A stretch of 64,000 nucleotides of DNA from Rhodococcus sp. W8901 (GTDB lineage: Bacteria; Actinomycetota; Actinomycetes; Mycobacteriales; Mycobacteriaceae), in NCBI RefSeq assembly GCF_013348805.1, contig NZ_CP054690.1, forward strand, positions 4,402,001 to 4,466,000. Reading direction: 5' to 3'. The notes beneath the pieces were generated by a model. It saw only the letters and a program-made list of their open reading frames with translations, was not told the DNA's origin and searched no databases. Shown here in pieces: positions 19,201-30,144 of the stretch (position 1 is its first letter; every line of letters begins with the position of its first letter). The translations under genes and the position numbers were made by a program.

Positions 19201-22200
19201 CCAGCGGACGACGTCGCCGGTGCGGTACATGCGTTCACCGGCGCCGCCGAAGGGGCTCGCGACGAACCGATCCGCGGACAGCCCCGGCCGCTCGTGGTAG
19301 CCGCGGGCGAGAGCACCACCCGTCAGATACAGCTCACCTGCCACACCCACCGGGACGGGTCGCAGTCGCGCGTCGAGGATCAGTGCGCCGACACCGGGGA
19401 CGGGTCCACCGATGGTGATCGGCCGGCCCGGGAACAGCTCGGCACGGGTCGACACGATGGTGGTCTCGGTGGGGCCGTACGCGTTGAAGAACTGACGTCC
19501 GGGGGCCCAGCGGTCCACCAACTGGGTCGTGGAGGCGTCGCCGCCGACCGAGACCACCCGCAGGTCGTCGAGATCGCGCGGATTCACGGAACCGAGCACC
19601 GCGGGCGTGATGATCGCGTGCGTCACCCGCGCTTCGGAGAGCAGCGAGTGCAGTTCCGTGCCACCGATGATCGTCGGCGGCACGACCACGATCTCGGCGC
19701 CCGCGGACGCCGCGAGGGTCCACTCGAGCACCGACGGGTCGAAGCTCGGCGAACAGATGTGGAGCACCCGGTCGGCGGGGCCGACGCGGTACAACTCGCG
19801 AGTGCGGTCCACGAGACCCGACAGGCCCCGATGGGTGACCGCGACGCCCTTGGGGCGTCCGGTCGATCCGGACGTGTAGATCACGTACGCGACGTGGTCG
19901 AGGTGCAGCGGTGCCGTCCGCTCGGCGTCGCGCATCGGCGCGGCGCCGAGGTCCTGCGCCTGCGACTCGAGGACGTCGAGGGCGTGCCACGCCGTCTCCC
20001 GCGGGAGGTCCGCCAGGTCGGCGCCGGACGTGATGCCCAGCAGCGCTCCCGAGTCGGACAGCATGTGTGCGATCCGGTCGACCGGATAGGTCGGATCGAC
20101 CGGGACGTAGGCCGCTCCGGTCTTGGCCACCGCCCAGACGCAGAGCACCATTTCCCACGATCGCGGGAATCCTAGAGCCACAACCGATTCCGGACCGACG
20201 CCGGCGGCGACAAGACGACGCGCGAGACGGCTCGACCGCTCGTCGATCTCCCGATAGGTCAGCACGGTCCCCTCGCAGCCGACTGCAGGCGCATCCGGGT
20301 GGGATGCCACGGCGCCGGTGAGGATCTCCGCCAGGAGGCACTCGCGTCCGACCGGACCGCCGTGCACCGCGGTCAACGTGTCGATCTCGCCGACGCCGAG
20401 GATCTCGACGTCGCCCACCGGAACCGAGGCGTCCTCCACGATCGCGTCGAGGATACGGACGAAGCGCTGGGCAAACGATGCGATCGTCGACGCGTCGAAC
20501 AGGTCCGTCGCGTACTCGAAGACTCCCGCGACCGCCGCGGGGGCACCGGAGTCGTCGTAGTTCTGCGAGATCTGCAGCTGCAGATCGAACTTCGCAATGG
20601 GAACATCCAACTCGGCAGCACTGGCTCGCACGCCCGCGAAGCTGAGGTCTCGCACGCCGGTCACCTCGGCCGACAGCATCGCCTGGAACAGCGGGTGCCG
20701 CGCCGGCGAGCGGGTCGGCTCGAGCGCCTGCACCAGCCACTCGAACGGGACGTCCGCGTTGCCGTACGCCTCGAGGTCGGATTCCTTGACTGCCACCAGC
20801 AGATCCGCGAACGACAGCGCCGGATCGACCTGGGTCCGCAGCACGAGGGTGTTGACGAACATGCCGATCAGGCCGTCCAGCGCCTCGTCACCGCGACCGG
20901 CGACGGGGGTGCCGACCGCGATGTCCGACGTGCCGCTCAGCCGCGACAGCAGGACGGCGTACGCGGCGTGCACCACCATGAACAGGGTCGTGCCGTGCTC
21001 ACGTGCGATGTCGAGCAAGCGCGAGTGGGTCTCGGCGGGGATGTCGAAGCGGAGTTTGGCGCCCGCATTGGAGGCCACCGCGGGACGGGGCCGGTCGGCC
21101 GGGAGATGAAGCTGGTCCGGCAGCCCGGCGAGCGCACGGGTCCAGTACGAGAGCTGCCGACCCGCAAGCGAGTTCGTGTCGGTCTCCGACCCGAGCATCT
21201 CGTGCTGCCACACCGCGTAGTCGGCGTACTGGATCGGCAGCGCGGCCCACTGCGGGGCCGAACCCTCGGCCCGCGCGGCATAGGCGATCATGAGGTCACC
21301 GGCGAGCGGGCCGAACGACGACCCGTCCGCCGCGATGTGGTGGAGCACCATCGCGACCACGAACTCGGTGTCCGACAGCTGCAGCAGCTCGATGCGGAAC
21401 GGCGGCTCGGTGGTCACGTCGAAGCCACGGGAGGCCAGACGGAGCAACGTCGCTTCGAGCTCCCCCTCGGTGATCACGACGGGCTCGAGCGCCCGGACCA
21501 CCTCACCGGCAGGCAGGATCACCTGACGGGCACCGCCGTCGACCTCCGGGTAGACCGTGCGCAGCGACTCGTGCCGCTCGACCACGTCCGCGAAGGCTGC
21601 CGAGAATGCCTGCGGGTCGACCGATCCGGACAGTCGCACCGCGAACGGCAGGTTGTACACCGCAGTGGTGGCGTCGAACCGGTTGAGGAACCACATCCGC
21701 TGCTGCGCGAGGGACAGCGGGATCTGCTCGGGCCGCGTCACCGCCCCCAGCACCGGTGTACCGGCGGATCGGGACACCGTCGCGCCGGCGCGAGCGGCGA
21801 GCGCCGCGACCGTCGACGCCTCGAACAGTTCCCGCACTCCGAGCTGGACGCCCAGCGCGGCACCCACCCGCGTCACGACCTGGGTCGCGACGAGCGAGTT
21901 GCCGCCGAGATCGAAGAAGTCGTCGTCGAGACCGACCTTCTCGATGCCGAGCACCTCGGAATACACCGCGGCAACGGTCTTCTCGGAATCCGTGCGCGGG
22001 GCCCGGAACTCCTTGCTACTCAGGAACATCGGTTCCGGAAGCGCCTTGCGATCGAGCTTGCCGCTGGTGTTGAGCGGGAACGCGTCGAGCACCGTCACCG
22101 ACGCCGGCACCATGTAAGCGGGCAGCGAGCGGCCCGCGAACTCGGCCAGATCCGTCGGGACGATCGAGCACCCGGGAGCGGGGACGACGTAGGCGACCAG

Positions 22201-25089
22201 CTGGTCGCCGGTCGCCGTCGCCACCACGAGGACCACGGTCTGCGAGACGTCGTCGTGCGCCAGCAGGACCGTCTCGATCTCGCCGAGCTCGATGCGCTGG
22301 CCGCGGAACTTCACCTGGAAATCGGTGCGACCGATGTAATCCAGCGTGCCGTCCGCACGCCACCGCACCAGGTCACCGGTGCGGTACATGCGCTCGCCTG
22401 CGACGCCGATGCCGTCGACGCCGCCGAACGGATTGGCGACGAAGCGGTCCGACGTGATGTCGGGGCGGCCGACGTAGCCGCGAGCGAGCTGGTCACCGGC
22501 GAGGTAGAGCTCGCCCGGCTGACCGATCGGGGCCGGTCGCAGCCGGTGGTCGAGCACGTAGGCCCGGGTGTTCCATTCGGCCAGACCGATCGGGACACTC
22601 ACCACGTCCTGCGGGCCGGACTCGTAGTAGGTGACCGACACGGCCGCCTCGGTGGGGCCGTACAGGTTGTGCAGCCCGGCGCCGCACAGTTCCCGGAACT
22701 CGGCCGCGGTCTCGGGCGGCAGCGCCTCGCCGATGACGAACACGTCGCGCAGCGAATCACACGTTCCGGCAGGGGCGTTGGCGACGAACACCGTCAGCAT
22801 CGACGGCACGAAGTCCGTCACGGTGACCGAGTGCTCGGCGATCCTGTTCGCGACGTACACCGGATCGCGGTGACCGTCCGGAGTGGCGACGACCATCGAC
22901 GCGCCGACCCGCAACGGCATGAAGAAGCCCCACAGCGACACGTCGAACGTGGTGGCGGTCTTCTGCAGGTAGACGTCGGTTTCGGCCATCGGATACTCGT
23001 GGAGCATCCATTCGAGCTGGTTGTCGATCGCGCCGTGCGACACCGCGACACCCTTGGGGCGTCCCGTCGAGCCGGACGTGTAGATCACGTACGCCGTGTT
23101 GTCCGGACGCAACGGAGCCAGCCGGTCCGCGTCCGTCACCGGCCGGGTGTCGAGCGTGTCGAGATCGAGCGAGTCGATCTCGACCGTGACAGTGCCCGGC
23201 GGCAGTTCCACGCGGTCCCGCGCGGTGGTCAGCACCGCCGCCGGTCGCGCCGATTCGAGGATGTAGGAGGTGCGGTCCACCGGGTGGTCGGGATCGATCG
23301 GAACCCAGGCACCACCGGCCTTCACGATCGCGTATAGACCGACGATGAGATCCAGCGAGCGCCGGATAGACAGGCCCACAAGCGATTCCGGACCCACCCC
23401 CATGTCGATCAGGATGCGGGCGAGTCCGTTGACGCGAGCGTCGAGTTCGGCGTAGGTCAGCGACCGACCCTCGTACACGAGGGCCGTCGCGCCGGGTGTT
23501 CGGGCGACCTGCTCGTCGAACGCTTCGGCGAGATCGCGTGTCCGGAAGCTGTGTTCGGTCCGGACCCAGTCGCCCAGAACGGTTCGACGTTCCAGCTCGG
23601 TGCCGAGCGGAATGCCCCACACCGGCCGGTCCGACGCCGAACCGACGTAGCGGTCGAGGAACTCGACGAACCGCTCGTGGTTGCGGCGCGATTCCTCGTC
23701 TCCGTACAGATTGGGGTTGGACTCGAAGTCCACGTGGGTCCTGGTGCCGGCGACGCTCTGGTACAGATTGACGCCGAGGTCCTCGATGAGGCCGGTCGAC
23801 AGGATGTTGAGTTCGCCCACCATGTCGCCGAACCGCAGTTCCGTGTGGAACATCATGATGTTGACCCACGGACCAAAGAACGACGCCTGTCCGGCGGAAC
23901 CGCTGACGTCGCGCCGGATGTCCTCGTGGCGGTAGCGCTGGTGCCGCAGGGCTCCGGAAACCTCGGTGGCGACGCGGGCCAGCAGCTCCGAGACGGTGGT
24001 GTCGGCGGACACCGTCAGACGCAGCGGAACCACGTTGGACGCCATCCCGCCGGAGCGGCGCAGGACCGCGTTGGTACGGCCCGTCACCGGCAGACTGAGG
24101 ACGACGTCCTCGCGTCCGGTCATGTGCGCGAGGTACGCCGCGAAGGCCGCGATCACCACCGTCGCGATCGTGGTGTCCTCGCGGCCCAGGAACGCCTCCA
24201 TGCGCGCCGCGGCGCCGTCCGACAGCGCAGCGCTGTCGATTCGGCTCAGCGGCGCGGGCGGAGCCGAGCGGCCGGCCAGGCTGGTCGACTCCCCGACACC
24301 CGACAGCCGTTCGAGCCAGTACTCGCGGTCCGAGGCGAAACGCGTCGACGCCCGGTACGTGCGGTCGGCGTCGTACACCTTCTCCAGCGGGGACGACAGG
24401 TTCGCCGACGGCTCCACGCCCTCGGCGAACGCCGTATAGAGCTCGGCGACCCGATTGACGAAGGTGGTGGCGCCGAACCCGTCCAGGACGACGTGGTGGG
24501 CGCGGTTGTACCAGAAGTAGACGTCGTCCTCGATCCGCAGGACCGCCGCGACGACGAGCCGATCTCGCAGGAGGTCGACGGGTGCGCTGTAGTCGGACCG
24601 CATCCACTCCAGCGCCGCGGCGCGCGGATCGGCCTCCGCCCGCAGATCGACGTACTCGGGGGAATCGTCGAGGGTCGGGTCGACCACCTGATACGGCTGC
24701 GCGTCGACCTCCAGGAGCCGGACGTAACCGGATCCGGTCTCCCCTGCCGCTCGGGCACTGGCCCGGTGCAGGAGGTCGATATCGAAGTCGCCGCGTAGCT
24801 CGACGTACTGGGCGATGTTCGCGGGCACGGACGGATCGACATGCTGCGCGAACCACATGCCGAGCTGTGCCTGAGACAGCGGAAAGGGCTCACCGTCGGA
24901 GCCGTTCCCGATCGAGCCGCCACCCTCTAGTCCACCGACGCCTAGCGAGTTCAAACCCAGAGCCTCTCTTCCACCATCACGCGCCCCCGTCCGCACGCCG
25001 CCGGAGCGACGAGCGAACGGACACCGAGTACACAACTGCCCAACCGAGCCCGACACAGGACCGGAACGATCTGCCGGCACGGCACGCAC
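4255..25089 (-). CDS. Giant nonribosomal peptide synthetase subunit 1: (C-A-T)x6-C-A*
   Basis: About 6,900 residues. Eight-residue-scale landmarks recur every ~1,050 residues. C domains begin near 70, 1126, 2186, 3240, 4293, 5340 and 6396, and all keep HHxxxDG. A-domain TSGSTG loops lie near 668, 1740, 2805, 3853, 4898 and 5954. Carrier LGGNSL motifs lie near 1059, 2119, 3170, 4225, 5272 and 6331. No E, MT or TE domain fits between them. C1 differs from the rest ([20 protein letters not shown]) and probably starts the chain, perhaps with an acyl group. After C7 the last ~100 residues (from [11 protein letters not shown]) are only the N-terminal piece of an A domain. Pocket reading by eye gives DAWQFGLVQ for A4, close to Gln codes; A2 and A3 (NAYGPTE type) look hydrophobic; the others are unassigned. 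The start is uncertain: GTG at 25089 has no good ribosome site, while in-frame TTG at 24954 follows GGAAGAGAGG. Confidence 0.95.
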   Translation of the reverse strand: MRAVPADRSGPVSGSVGQLCTRCPFARRSGGVRTGARDGGREALGLNSLGVGGLEGGGSIGNGSDGEPFPLSQAQLGMWFAQHVDPSVPANIAQYVELRGDFDIDLLHRASARAAGETGSGYVRLLEVDAQPYQVVDPTLDDSPEYVDLRAEADPRAAALEWMRSDYSAPVDLLRDRLVVAAVLRIEDDVYFWYNRAHHVVLDGFGATTFVNRVAELYTAFAEGVEPSANLSSPLEKVYDADRTYRASTRFASDREYWLERLSGVGESTSLAGRSAPPAPLSRIDSAALSDGAAARMEAFLGREDTTIATVVIAAFAAYLAHMTGREDVVLSLPVTGRTNAVLRRSGGMASNVVPLRLTVSADTTVSELLARVATEVSGALRHQRYRHEDIRRDVSGSAGQASFFGPWVNIMMFHTELRFGDMVGELNILSTGLIEDLGVNLYQSVAGTRTHVDFESNPNLYGDEESRRNHERFVEFLDRYVGSASDRPVWGIPLGTELERRTVLGDWVRTEHSFRTRDLAEAFDEQVARTPGATALVYEGRSLTYAELDARVNGLARILIDMGVGPESLVGLSIRRSLDLIVGLYAIVKAGGAWVPIDPDHPVDRTSYILESARPAAVLTTARDRVELPPGTVTVEIDSLDLDTLDTRPVTDADRLAPLRPDNTAYVIYTSGSTGRPKGVAVSHGAIDNQLEWMLHEYPMAETDVYLQKTATTFDVSLWGFFMPLRVGASMVVATPDGHRDPVYVANRIAEHSVTVTDFVPSMLTVFVANAPAGTCDSLRDVFVIGEALPPETAAEFRELCGAGLHNLYGPTEAAVSVTYYESGPQDVVSVPIGLAEWNTRAYVLDHRLRPAPIGQPGELYLAGDQLARGYVGRPDITSDRFVANPFGGVDGIGVAGERMYRTGDLVRWRADGTLDYIGRTDFQVKFRGQRIELGEIETVLLAHDDVSQTVVLVVATATGDQLVAYVVPAPGCSIVPTDLAEFAGRSLPAYMVPASVTVLDAFPLNTSGKLDRKALPEPMFLSSKEFRAPRTDSEKTVAAVYSEVLGIEKVGLDDDFFDLGGNSLVATQVVTRVGAALGVQLGVRELFEASTVAALAARAGATVSRSAGTPVLGAVTRPEQIPLSLAQQRMWFLNRFDATTAVYNLPFAVRLSGSVDPQAFSAAFADVVERHESLRTVYPEVDGGARQVILPAGEVVRALEPVVITEGELEATLLRLASRGFDVTTEPPFRIELLQLSDTEFVVAMVLHHIAADGSSFGPLAGDLMIAYAARAEGSAPQWAALPIQYADYAVWQHEMLGSETDTNSLAGRQLSYWTRALAGLPDQLHLPADRPRPAVASNAGAKLRFDIPAETHSRLLDIAREHGTTLFMVVHAAYAVLLSRLSGTSDIAVGTPVAGRGDEALDGLIGMFVNTLVLRTQVDPALSFADLLVAVKESDLEAYGNADVPFEWLVQALEPTRSPARHPLFQAMLSAEVTGVRDLSFAGVRASAAELDVPIAKFDLQLQISQNYDDSGAPAAVAGVFEYATDLFDASTIASFAQRFVRILDAIVEDASVPVGDVEILGVGEIDTLTAVHGGPVGRECLLAEILTGAVASHPDAPAVGCEGTVLTYREIDERSSRLARRLVAAGVGPESVVALGFPRSWEMVLCVWAVAKTGAAYVPVDPTYPVDRIAHMLSDSGALLGITSGADLADLPRETAWHALDVLESQAQDLGAAPMRDAERTAPLHLDHVAYVIYTSGSTGRPKGVAVTHRGLSGLVDRTRELYRVGPADRVLHICSPSFDPSVLEWTLAASAGAEIVVVPPTIIGGTELHSLLSEARVTHAIITPAVLGSVNPRDLDDLRVVSVGGDASTTQLVDRWAPGRQFFNAYGPTETTIVSTRAELFPGRPITIGGPVPGVGALILDARLRPVPVGVAGELYLTGGALARGYHERPGLSADRFVASPFGGAGERMYRTGDVVRWTARASEPTGDASQYAIEYVGRSDFQVKVRGFRIELGEIDAALTSHPDVSFAATIGHRLPSDQVALVSYISATDGVDVDSVSDHVAALLPSYMAPASIIVLDEVPLTPVGKLDRAALPAPVFEAREFRAPTTPIEEIVADVFADVLGVDRVGLDDDFFALGGNSLIATQVMSRLGALLDTRVPVRVLFEVSTVAALAARVEQHAGAGARKALVAAPRPDRVPLSLAQQRMWFLNRLDPESPTYNLAFGLRLTGALDVSGLQVAVVDVLDRHESLRTIFPDSPEGPHQVVVDAVRTVPNLTPEDVSREGLQRAALALAARGFDVTTESPVRAGLFRIDPTEHVLVIVAHHISADGWSMGPMARDIMAAYAARTQWDQPTWPQLPVQYADYALWQREILGSEDDPRSVISTQAKYWIGQLDGLADQLDLPADRPRPAQQSFRGARVQFEVSPEIHRALVDLAHAHNASLFMVVHAALSVLLSRLAGTSDVAMGTPVAGRGEQALDDLVGMFVNTLVLRTEIDPGARFVDVLGHARDVALGAFAHSDIPFERLVDVLNPARSTARHPLVQVMLSFENLGATHLDLHGLTIDKLDLDAEVAKFDLQFTFRESIGNDGVAEGMAGEFTYATDLFDESTVRTFTTRFVRVLQEIVAEPDAVVGDIDLLSPTEIAQLTLPAGPAAPEQLPLADLMAAAAAADPSAIALVSGAEEISYRELDERSSRLARLLVSRGAGPEDVIAVALTRSIESVTAVWAVAKSGAAFVPVDPTYPGDRVAHMVSDSGALLGVTVAEHAAGLPEGIPWLVLDDAAVSAAVDRQSAAALSDSDRVRRLETRHPAYLIYTSGSTGVPKGVVVTHTGLAAFAEEQVARYGLAQDSRTLHFASPSFDASILELLMAVGAAATMVIAPTSVYGGLELTELLTAQKVTHAFVTPAALASADPAGLAALRVVVVGGEACSTDLVARWATGGRRMFNAYGPTEATVASNISDALVPGTPVTIGRAIRGANTYVLDTRLRPVPAGVVGDLYLEGPGLARGYHERAGLTAERFVANPFGALGSRLYRTGDVVRTGADRVIEYVGRADDQVKLRGFRIELGEIEAVLWGLDAVAQAVVVVRDDQLVAYLVAASGVSIDAAEVREAVGRALPSYMVPAAVVVLDELPMSASGKLNRQALPEPEFEAREFRAPTTPIEEIVADVFAELLGVGRVGRDDDFFELGGNSLIATRAVARLGEALDAKVPVRVLFEASSVVALAARIEQLSGTGGRKALTAGPRPERIPLSPAQQRMWFLNRFDGASAANNIPVAVRLSGLLDRRAMQAAITDVVSRHEVLRTVYPEVDGTGRQVILPIERVDIAVEPITVSPEQLAAELPALAATAFDVTREVPLVARLYEVRPTEHVLVLVVHHIAADGFSMGPLTRDIMTAYAARSGGFAPGWPRLAVQYADYSLWQQDVLGSEDDPESVAAQQIGYWTSVLADLPDQLELPTDRPRPAVASNRGAAHRFQITPELHQALTELAHRQNATLFMVVHAALSVLLARLAATSDVAVGTPVAGRGEAALDDVVGMFVNTLVLRSDVQGAESFADLLGRTREGDLGAFAHADVPFERLVDVLSPVRSQSRNPLFQVMLAFQNLGQTTLELQGLSVSAVEFDEVFSKFDMQVTLSESIEHDGSAAGMAVEITYATDLFDASSMRAFGERFERLLESVSADESILVGDLEILDDAERTLIVEDWNDTDRAVDGSTLVGLFDAQAAATPDAPAVLSAGESLSYGEFAVRVNRLARLLVSEGVGPESLVAVAMGRSVEQLVAVYAVSAAGGGYVPVDPDQPVERNRYVLETANPVLVLTTSGDARDLPPLGRVLDLDTVDVSGFSGAPVTDADRIAPLRSENVAYVIFTSGSTGRPKGVAVSHGSVVNQLCWMQGAYGLGGSDRVLLKTVFTFDASVWELFWPLQVGASVVVAGRDDHRDPEALARVLVDESVTVAQFVPSVLGAVLDHLGDADALSRVFCGGEALTPALVARLSQVSGASVHNLYGPTEVAVQATSHDVAGDEVSVPIGAPVWNTRAFVLDGRFRPVPVGVAGELYLSGAQVARGYFGRADLSAERFVANPFVDTGARMYRTGDLVRWTADGELEYLGRSDFQVKLRGLRIELGEIESVLLDRPEIAQAAVLVKSDQLVAYVVPSAGAAIDAVNIKAALSTSLASYMVPAVFVTLDALPLGASGKLDRRALPEPVVAAAEFRAPATPVEEIVAGVFADVLGADRVGRDDDFFALGGNSLIATQVVSRLGAALDTQVPVRVLFEVSTVEELSARLADLAGVGGRKALTAGPRPERIPLSLAQQRMWFLNRFEPESAVNNVPVAIRLTGTLDVSALRAAFGDVLARHESLRTVFPDNGGVGYQSIVPVDRAVVDLDVERVDAESLVPGIAALAGAGFDLSTELPVRARLFELSPSEHVLVLVAHHIASDGFSMVPLARDVMTAYAARSAGVAPGWAPLAVQYADYALWQREVLGSEDDPQSVISSQVDYWTSVLSGLPAQLDLPADRPRPAVATNHGASYRFSVGADLNGAIESVAHAHGATPFMVVHAALSVLLARLSGTSDIAIGTPVAGRGEQALDDVIGMFVNSLVLRTEVDGGQSFAELLAAVRAADLDAFGNADVPFERLVEILDPERSQARHPLFQVMLAFQNLDRASLELPGLSVAGVDFDVAVAKFDLQVTVEPAENGLAVELTYATDLFDEPSMRTFGERFLRILESVTTDASTRVGDVDLLDDSERALVLENWNDTGHGVEGSTLVELFEEQAARTPDATALVFEGQSLSYGEFAARVNRVARALIAQGVGPDTLVGLGMRRSPDLLVGMYAVLSAGGGYVPVDPDQPAERNGHILDTANPVLVLTTSRDAADLPTSARAVDLDTLDVSGFSDAPVRDGERVRPLRADNAAYVIFTSGSTGRPKGVAVGHGAIVNQVRWLVSEYGLSADDVVLQKTPFTFDVSLWELFGTLAVGARLVIAAPDGHRDPGYLKQVIEEQAVTATSFVPSMLSAFTAELASGECGSLRTVLVAGEAFPTAAAAAFARVNGAELHNLYGPTEFAVHATARPVAGVVGASVPMGGPVWNSRAFVLDGRLNPVPAGVAGELYLAGAQLARGYFGRSDLTADRFVANPFSDHGERMYRTGDLVKWTAGGELEYLGRTDFQVKLRGLRIELGEIETALLAQESIAQSVVLVKSDQLVAYVVPVPGATVDSGTVKVALATSLASYMVPSTFVVLDELPLGASGKLDRKALPEPVFEAREFRAPTTPIQEIVAGVFAEVLDLGRAGLDDDFFALGGNSLLATQVVSRLGAALDSRVPVRELFEASTVEALAARLSEQSGDDRRALVARPRPDRIPLSLAQQRMWFLNRFDTESTAYNIPMALRLSGDLDVVALERAVTDVTARHESLRTVFPSTDDGPQQVILSADRVVLEMTPIDVDPAEVADRLRALAGTRFDVTADVPIRVELYRVGAGEFVLGMVVHHISADGVSLAPLTRDIMTAYASRVAGRAPGWAPLTVQYADYALWQRDVLGDEDDPESVSAQQLAYWSEALADLPDQLNLPTDHPRPAVQTFRGGLVEFEVDAQTHRGLRDLAREQNATLFMAVHSAFAVLLSRLSGSDDIAVGTPIAGRGEAALDDLVGMFVNTLVFRTHVDRTGSFTDTLGRVRETDLQAFANADVPFERLVEVLNPTRSTARHPLFQVGFSFQNHERGNLELPGLTVEAAEVESGVAQFDLHLIIEDRYDGGGDPVGMRASMTYAADLFDEPTVRSFADRFGRLLTALVVKPEMPVGDVDLLDVGERAHLLAGRNATAHRTEPATLVDLFDAQVAATPDAVALVSGDERLTYAEFDARVNRLARHLIGRGVGPESLVGLAIRRSVDLLVGMYAIAKTGGAYVPVDPDQPAERIGYVLDAAAPVCVLSTSRDGFADTDSWPVLEIDTLDLAAYPGAPVADTERLAPLRPESTAYVIFTSGSTGRPKGVAVAHTAIVNQLRWMRHEYALDGRDAALLKTAATFDLSVWEFWSMATCGGRLVIAAPDGHRDPGYLLDVLRGEQITTLHVVPSMLSMLLTTADGGLPDSLRRIFAIGEALPAATAQAFRSRNTATLHNLYGPTEAAVSVTHHEVTAADTGTVPIGVPEWNTQVYVLDSRLGPVPAGVTGELYLAGDQLARGYHGRPDLTADRFVANPWGSGERMYRTGDIVRWNAQGELEYVERADFQVKVRGFRIELGEIEAALREMPAVREAAVTAHTDNHTGTRLVAYLVAVTDLDVDEVRDELSRTLPSYMVPSAFVVLEALPLNVNGKLDRKALPAPVFEARDFRAPTTPLEEIVAGVFADVLGVERAGLDDDFFELGGNSLVATQLVSRLGVALDTQVPVRLVFEDSTVAGVVAGVTPLVGRGARAALTAGPRPERIPLSLAQQRMWTLNQVDPSSSAYNIPVAVRLSGALDIAVLRAAVADVIARHEVLHTMYPDTPEGPTQVLVPASDVAPDLAPVAATEAEIVDRLVGFVGRGFDVTAEVPVRAALFTLGETEHVLAFVAHHISADGFSMGPLIRDVMFAYVARVDGGVPQWQPLDVQYADFSLWQRAVVGSGADPDSVVSRQIAYWTDELRGAPELSALPTDRPRPARPSMAGATVEFDIDADLVARVENTAREQGATTFMVFHAALAVLLSRLGGSNDVTVGTPVAGRGEAALDDLIGMFVNTLALRTRVEPGAPFTDLLAQAREKDLAAFGNADVPFEQVVDAAGVRRSSAYTPLFQVMLTFQNMETGTFALPGLEVSALDLGGDQAKFDLQLTVVEQYHTDGGLAGVRALFTYATELFDRDTVAVFADRFVRILDAVTGDPAIVLRAIDVTTDAERDALEPKKAKTVEDLPELVAGAAEVSPDTVAISHAGTDVTFGQLHAKLDATATAMGGALKPEALTTVALSGLLPGILPALGADGYQSAIAGMIADASAIIEGGHE

Positions 25090-25333
25090 TCGGGTGTATA
25101 TCTGCTGATCGGACCTGGTTCGTTACAGCAGGGAAGCACCGGCGGACGCCGGTCACCGAGTTGAGGGAGAGACGGCCAACCACCTGGATGGTGCTCGATC
25201 ACACTCGCAGCGCCCCGGTCCATCCGAGGGGGTCACGTGCGGCGGTCGACCACCGAAATTCCTGGGTTGAGCACTCGGATGAACTTACAGGCTCACCCCT
25301 CCACAACGCATTTCCGGACGCCCGCGTGCACCG
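25090..25333. other. Upstream region of the NRPS operon
   Basis: About 240 bases without a credible gene separate the NRPS start from the stop of the next leftward gene, so the region probably carries the NRPS promoter. A TATACA hexamer (25095-25100, read leftward) sits 6 bases before the GTG at 25089, which would fit a leaderless start, but no convincing -35 box was seen. If the TTG start at 24954 is used, the leader is longer. Confidence 0.35.
25138..25153. promoter_or_regulatory. 16-bp palindrome upstream of the NRPS gene (operator candidate)
   Basis: ACCGGCG-GA-CGCCGGT has perfect 7-bp arms. It lies about 50 bases upstream of the GTG start of the giant NRPS gene and is the clearest dyad in that intergenic region. 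No regulator for it is identifiable in the window. Confidence 0.35.
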
Positions 25334-25759
25334 TCACCCGGTGACGTCGAGCGCGGCGATCACTCGGGTCGGGCGGACTCGCACCACGAGTTCGCCGGGC
25401 GCACCGTTGCGCCGCCCGAACTCCTCGGCGCGATCGGCGCCCATGTACCGCCGGCCCACGTCGGTCGCGACGCGCAGCAGCTCGTCGGGATCCGTCGACA
25501 GCACGGCGTCACCCTGGATCTGCACAAAGGCGTACGGCGGCTCCTCGAGGTCGACGCACAACACCACCCGGGGATCGCGGGCGAGGTACCGGCCCTTGGC
25601 CGTGTCCGCGCCCGTGTTGAACACCACCTCGTCGCCGTCCAACACGAACCAGACCGGGGCGACGAGAGGTCGGCCGTCTCCGGAGAGATAGCCCAGCTTG
25701 CCGGTCCGAGTTCCGCGTGTGAGAAATTCCCGGACCTTCGCGTCACGCAGAGTGCTCAC
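25334..25759 (-). CDS. PPOX-class (pyridoxamine-phosphate-oxidase-like) split-barrel protein
   Basis: A 141-residue protein starting at GTG 25759; the upstream open frame overlaps the next gene and is not used. The sequence has the layout of small flavin- or F420-binding split-barrel proteins. An N-terminal helix (LRDAKVREFLT) is followed by GKLGYLSGDGRPLVAPVWFV, DEVVFNTGADTAKGRYLARDPRV and a C-terminal RRYMGAD / RVRPTRVIAALD. The GRPLVAPVWF and KxRxLxRDPRV elements resemble the family described as F420-dependent PPOX oxidoreductases in actinobacteria. The substrate is unknown. The ribosome site is weak. It is transcribed toward the NRPS gene but separated from it by ~240 bases, so co-function is not implied. 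Confidence 0.8.
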   Translation of the reverse strand: MSTLRDAKVREFLTRGTRTGKLGYLSGDGRPLVAPVWFVLDGDEVVFNTGADTAKGRYLARDPRVVLCVDLEEPPYAFVQIQGDAVLSTDPDELLRVATDVGRRYMGADRAEEFGRRNGAPGELVVRVRPTRVIAALDVTG

Positions 25760-25811
25760 AGACCGCACAGTACGCGAGTGGTCGCGGAGGTGCCGGGCTC
25801 GACGGAATCTG

Positions 25812-26567
25812 TCAGGACAGAACTTCGACGAGGGTCGTCGCCGAATCGCCCACCATGTACTTCTCGATTCCGTCCAGGTGTTTACGCCAGAAGTCCTGGG
25901 CCGCGATCGCATCGCCGCGGCGCAGATGATCCAGCAGTTTGGTGTAGGCGCGCTGCGCGGCACGTGCGGCCGGCTGCTCGTGCTCGTTCCCGTGCGCGGC
26001 GATGAACAGCGCGTTGTGGGCCTCGATGATGTGGACGAGCATGCCGGCGAGCACCGTGAGGGTCTCGTTGCCGGCCAGATCCACCAGGCTCTGGTGCAAC
26101 TGCACGTCATGGTGCGCGAAGCCGGCGGCGTCGTCCACCAGTTGCGCCCCCTCCGCGATCAGCGCGGCGAGACGGTCGAGCGCCTCCGCGTGGCCGGGAC
26201 CGGCGAGGACACCGACGGCCGAAACCTCGAGCGAGGCCCGGGCCCGGTAGACGTCCACCAGCGGTGTCCCCTGGTACTGCAGCAGCAGACCCGTGTAGCG
26301 CGCGGCGACCGACGCGTCCGGGGCCATGACCCGGGCCCCGCCCCGGGCGCCGCGCAGCACGGTGATGATGGACTCCGATTCGAGGATCCGGAACGCCTCG
26401 CGGAGCGTGGGCCGGGACACCCCGAACTGCTCCATGAGCACCGACTCGTTCGGCAAGGGATCGCCCGCGCCGAGCTCACCGGTGATGATCCGCCGACGCA
26501 AGTTCGCAGCGACCAACTCACCAGCCTTCGGTACCCGAACCACCGACGATTTCGCTCCGGCTGCCAC
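25812..26567 (-). CDS. GntR-family transcriptional regulator, FadR/FCD subfamily
   Basis: A 251-residue protein with GTG start at 26567 and AAGGGG upstream. Residues ~15-80 form the winged helix (NLRRRIITGELGAGDPLPNE, then FGVSRPTLREAFRILESE). Residues ~100-230 are the all-helical FCD ligand domain, with the expected histidine-rich metal site pattern (AHHDVQLHQSL, HIIEAHNALF). Such regulators bind carboxylic or amino acid effectors. It lies directly downstream of, and in the same direction as, the LIV-type transporter genes, with a 69-base gap, so it probably controls uptake of that transporter's substrate. The effector cannot be read from the sequence. Confidence 0.9.
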   Translation of the reverse strand: MAAGAKSSVVRVPKAGELVAANLRRRIITGELGAGDPLPNESVLMEQFGVSRPTLREAFRILESESIITVLRGARGGARVMAPDASVAARYTGLLLQYQGTPLVDVYRARASLEVSAVGVLAGPGHAEALDRLAALIAEGAQLVDDAAGFAHHDVQLHQSLVDLAGNETLTVLAGMLVHIIEAHNALFIAAHGNEHEQPAARAAQRAYTKLLDHLRRGDAIAAQDFWRKHLDGIEKYMVGDSATTLVEVLS

Positions 26568-26636
26568 GACGCCCCTTCACTCCGTTGAATCGAAGCCCGT
26601 CTGAACAGGCCCGACGAACGACCAAGGGTACAACTG

Positions 26637-27398
26637 TTAACCGATTTGGCCGGTACCGGCGCTGCCGGTGTCTCCCCCACCCGACAGGTAGGCCCGCTGC
26701 ACCGCGTCCAGATCGGCGCCGATCTCGGCGGCCGTCCCCTCGAGCATCACCTGGCCGCGCCGCATCACATACACCCTGTCCGCGACGGTCAGCACCTGGC
26801 GGACGTGCTGTTCGACCAGCAGGACACCGACACCGCGTTCGTCGGCCGCGGACCGCACCACCGCGAGCAGGCGTTGCACGATCTGCGGCGCCAGGCCCAG
26901 TGACAGCTCGTCCGCCAGCAGCAGTTTGGGGTTCCGCGCCAACGCCCGGGCCAGTGTGAGCATCTGCTGCTCGCCACCGGACATCAGTCCGGCGGGCCGC
27001 CGGAGCAGCGCCCGTAGCTCCGGGAACACCGCACACGCGTCGTCGGCCGAGACGCCTGCCAACCGGAGGTTCTCGGCGGCGGTCAGGCCCATGATCACCG
27101 ATCGCTCCTCGGTGACGTAGCTCAGCCCACGCCGTGCCAGGGCCGACAACGACGTGCGCCGCTCCGAGCCGAGCACGGACAGTGAGCCCGAGATCGGCGC
27201 CAGCTCCCCCGCCACCGTCAACATCGTCGTGGACTTGCCCGCCCCGTTGGCGCCGATGAGCGCCACGACCTCGCCGGAGCGCACGGTGATGTCGAGGTCG
27301 CGGCAGACCACGGCGCCGGCGTAGCCGGCACTCAGGCCTCGGCATTCCAGCACCGTGTCGGACGCCACGGCCTTCTCGCTCGTGGTGGTCACGGTCAT
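26637..27398 (-). CDS. livF: LIV-type ABC transporter ATP-binding protein (LivF-like)
   Basis: A 253-residue ATPase of the branched-chain amino acid / short-chain amide (HAAT) importer family. The Walker A GANGAGKST is at ~49-57, the signature MSGGEQQ at ~139-145, and the Walker B KLLLADE at ~158-164. The ATG at 27398 overlaps the stop of the permease-ATPase fusion by 4 bases (ATGA), so the two are translationally coupled. Two different ATPases (this one and the LivG part of the fusion) are expected to form a heterodimer in the membrane complex. The last ~15 residues are a glycine-rich tail. Confidence 0.92.
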   Translation of the reverse strand: MTVTTTSEKAVASDTVLECRGLSAGYAGAVVCRDLDITVRSGEVVALIGANGAGKSTTMLTVAGELAPISGSLSVLGSERRTSLSALARRGLSYVTEERSVIMGLTAAENLRLAGVSADDACAVFPELRALLRRPAGLMSGGEQQMLTLARALARNPKLLLADELSLGLAPQIVQRLLAVVRSAADERGVGVLLVEQHVRQVLTVADRVYVMRRGQVMLEGTAAEIGADLDAVQRAYLSGGGDTGSAGTGQIG

Positions 27399-30118
27399 CG
27401 TGCCGCCTCCGTCTCGTCGTCGGTACCCAGGTATGCATCGCGGACCGCCGCGCTGGCGGAGATCTCGTCCGGCGTGCCGGCGGCGATCACCCGGCCTGCC
27501 TCGAGCACCACGATCCGGTCGCAGGTGGACATCACCAGACCCATGTCGTGCTCGACGAGAAGCACCCCCGCCCCGCGCTGCACCGCCAGATGCCGGATGG
27601 CCACAGCGAGCTCACGGCTCTCGGCGTCGTCCAGACCGGCAGCGGGCTCGTCGAGGAGGATGACGGACGGCGCGGACGCGACGGCTCTGGCGATACCCAC
27701 CAGCCGGCGCCGCCCGTACGACAGTTCACCCGGCAGTGCGCCCAGGTCGTCCTCGAGTTCGAAGTCGCGCACGACGGTCGACGCACTGGGTGAGAGTGGA
27801 TGGCGACCCGGGCGGATCAGATCGGTGAACCACGTACTCCAGGTGGCCTCGTCGGCACCCGCGTGGATGTTCTCGCCGACCGTGACGTCCTCGAACAGTT
27901 CCAGCGACTGGAAGGAGCGACGGAGTCCGCCCTTGGACCGCCGTGCCGTCGACCAGCCGGTGATGTCGTGGTCCCCCAGCGTCAGCTGTCCCGCCGCGGG
28001 ACTGACGAATCCGGTGATCGCGTCGATCACGGTGGTCTTGCCGGCCCCGTTCGGCCCGATCAGACCCACGACCTGTCCGGGCGCGACATCGAGGTCGACC
28101 CCGTCCACGGCGGTGACGCCGCCGAACCGCACCGTCAGCCCGCGAACCGACAGCGGTGTCGGTGCGACGGTGCTGGACGGCAGTTCGTCCGAGAGTTCGT
28201 GAACCCGCCGCGTGTCCCGCGGCCGCAATGCGCCAAGCCCGGGGAGCCTGCCGATCGCCCGGAGTTGACGGGAGACCACGTCCGCGATTCCGTTCTGGTT
28301 GGTGAGCAGGGTGACGATGAGGATCACTCCCGCGAGCAGGCTGGCGATGGCCAGACCGTCCACCAGGCGACTGACGAGTGCCCCGGGCGCCATCAGCGCG
28401 CCGATGACGCTGCCCACCACGAACCCGAGCCCGCCGATCACCGACTGGACCACCGCGTTGATCGAGGCGAACACGTTGAACTCGAGGTAGGTGACGGCGG
28501 TGTTGCGCAGGCCGAGAAGAATTCCCGCCACCGCGGCCAACCCCGCTGCGAGAGCGAAGGCATAGATCTTGACCGCGAACACGCTGATCCCGAGCGAGGC
28601 CGCGGCCCGCTCGTTGGTGCGCACCGCGATGAGCCGCCGGCCGGTACGCGAGCGACGCAGATTCGCCACCATCAGGCCGCACACGACCAGCGCGACGAGA
28701 CACAGCAGTGCCCACCGTTCGGGGTAACGCGAAGCGGTCACCTCCAGCCCGAACAGGTTCAGCTCGGAGATCTTGACCGAACCCTCGAGCTTGTCGCCGG
28801 TGAGGGTCGGGTTGTTGAACACCATCTCCTGGACCGTGAACCCGAGCCCCAGGGTGACCACCGCCAGGTTCACGCCCCGGGTCCGCAGCGCGGGCAGCGC
28901 GAACAGCACGCCGAAGGCGATGACGGCGACCACGCTGACTATCGCCGCCGGGATCAGCGGCCAGCCGGCCTGGCCGACGAGTCGCGCGGCGAGCAGCGCA
29001 CCCAACCCGCCGACGGTGTACTGGGCGAGCGAGAGCTGACCGGCGAAACCGGTCAGCACCACGATCGAGAGCAGGAAGACCGCGGCAGCCAGGGTCAGCG
29101 TCAGCGACCGCAGCCAATCGCCGCCGATCGCGATGACGACGCCCGCCGCGACCACTGCGAGAACGACACCCACCCAACGGATCTCCCCGGAGCCGAGTCG
29201 GGGCAGCCGCTCCGAGACGTGGCTGCGTAGCGGCAGCCCCTTCCCCCGCACCACCAGCACGATGAGGATGACCAGGAACGGCACTGCCCGGTTGATGCCG
29301 GTGAGTGTCTCCATCCCGAGTAGATCCCGCAGGTCGTCCTGGTACAGGACGACCACGCTCTCACCCACACCGAGCAACAGCCCGCCGAGCAGGGTGAGCG
29401 GGAACGAGCGGAAGTTGCCGAGCAGCGCAGCCGCCAGCGCCGAGACGGTGACGATCACGACGAACGCCGACGGGGTGAGTCCCGTCAACGGTGCCACCAG
29501 GATGCCGGCGGTGCCGGCCAGTGCACCGCCGACGGTCCACGTCAGCGCGGCCAGCCGCTGGGGCGACCAACCGAGTGCGGCGGCAGCGCGCTCGTTCTCG
29601 GCCGCCGCGGTGATGGCGAGACCGACCCGGGTGAACCGGGCCAGCCCCCAGAGCACGGCAGTCATTCCCACCGCGATCCCCAGCAGGATCAGCCGATCCT
29701 GCTGCACCACAATGCTTCCCCAGTGATAGGCGTCGTCGGGCAGGAAGGCTCGCACCCGGATCGACTTGGCCCCGTAGTACTGCTGCACCCCCGCCTGCAG
29801 GAGCACCATCAGGCCGAGAGTGGCGGCCAGCCGGACGATCGGCGCAGCGTTCATCAACCAGCGCAACACCAGCAGCTGGAACGCCAGTCCGATCAGTGCG
29901 GCAACCACGACCGCCACGACGAATGCCGGCAGCAGCGCCCAATCATGTTCGCGCTGCAAGGTTTCCAGACACACATAGGCGGCCACCATGGCTATCGCGC
30001 CCTGCGCGAAGTTCACCACCCCGGAGCCGCGGTAGACCAGCACGATGCCGTGCGCAAGGAGCGCGTAGGCGGAGCCCGCTCCCAGGCCCAGGATCGCGAA
30101 CTGCAGTAACTCAGTCAT
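27395..30118 (-). CDS. LIV-type ABC transporter: LivH-LivM-LivG triple fusion
   Basis: A 907-residue protein joining three subunits that are usually separate. Residues 1 to ~300 are the LivH-like permease (VVNFAQGAIAMVAAYV near the N-terminus, many hydrophobic helices). Residues ~315-630 are the LivM-like permease (GFAGQLSLAQYTVGGLGA, LRTRGVNLAVVTLGLG). Residues ~650-900 are the LivG-like ATPase, with Walker A GPNGAGKTT near 689, an atypical LSYGRRRLVGIARA signature and Walker B ILLDEPAAG near 821. Hydrophobic linkers are continuous and I see no frameshift. ATG at 30118 has TGGAG upstream, 26 bases after the binding-protein stop. Substrate is probably an amino or other carboxylic acid; the nearby leucine genes suggest branched-chain compounds, but FadR-linked LIV systems can import other acids. 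Confidence 0.9.
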   Translation of the reverse strand: MTELLQFAILGLGAGSAYALLAHGIVLVYRGSGVVNFAQGAIAMVAAYVCLETLQREHDWALLPAFVVAVVVAALIGLAFQLLVLRWLMNAAPIVRLAATLGLMVLLQAGVQQYYGAKSIRVRAFLPDDAYHWGSIVVQQDRLILLGIAVGMTAVLWGLARFTRVGLAITAAAENERAAAALGWSPQRLAALTWTVGGALAGTAGILVAPLTGLTPSAFVVIVTVSALAAALLGNFRSFPLTLLGGLLLGVGESVVVLYQDDLRDLLGMETLTGINRAVPFLVILIVLVVRGKGLPLRSHVSERLPRLGSGEIRWVGVVLAVVAAGVVIAIGGDWLRSLTLTLAAAVFLLSIVVLTGFAGQLSLAQYTVGGLGALLAARLVGQAGWPLIPAAIVSVVAVIAFGVLFALPALRTRGVNLAVVTLGLGFTVQEMVFNNPTLTGDKLEGSVKISELNLFGLEVTASRYPERWALLCLVALVVCGLMVANLRRSRTGRRLIAVRTNERAAASLGISVFAVKIYAFALAAGLAAVAGILLGLRNTAVTYLEFNVFASINAVVQSVIGGLGFVVGSVIGALMAPGALVSRLVDGLAIASLLAGVILIVTLLTNQNGIADVVSRQLRAIGRLPGLGALRPRDTRRVHELSDELPSSTVAPTPLSVRGLTVRFGGVTAVDGVDLDVAPGQVVGLIGPNGAGKTTVIDAITGFVSPAAGQLTLGDHDITGWSTARRSKGGLRRSFQSLELFEDVTVGENIHAGADEATWSTWFTDLIRPGRHPLSPSASTVVRDFELEDDLGALPGELSYGRRRLVGIARAVASAPSVILLDEPAAGLDDAESRELAVAIRHLAVQRGAGVLLVEHDMGLVMSTCDRIVVLEAGRVIAAGTPDEISASAAVRDAYLGTDDETEAAR

Positions 30119-30144
30119 TCGTCAAACTCCAGGGTGTGCTCGGG

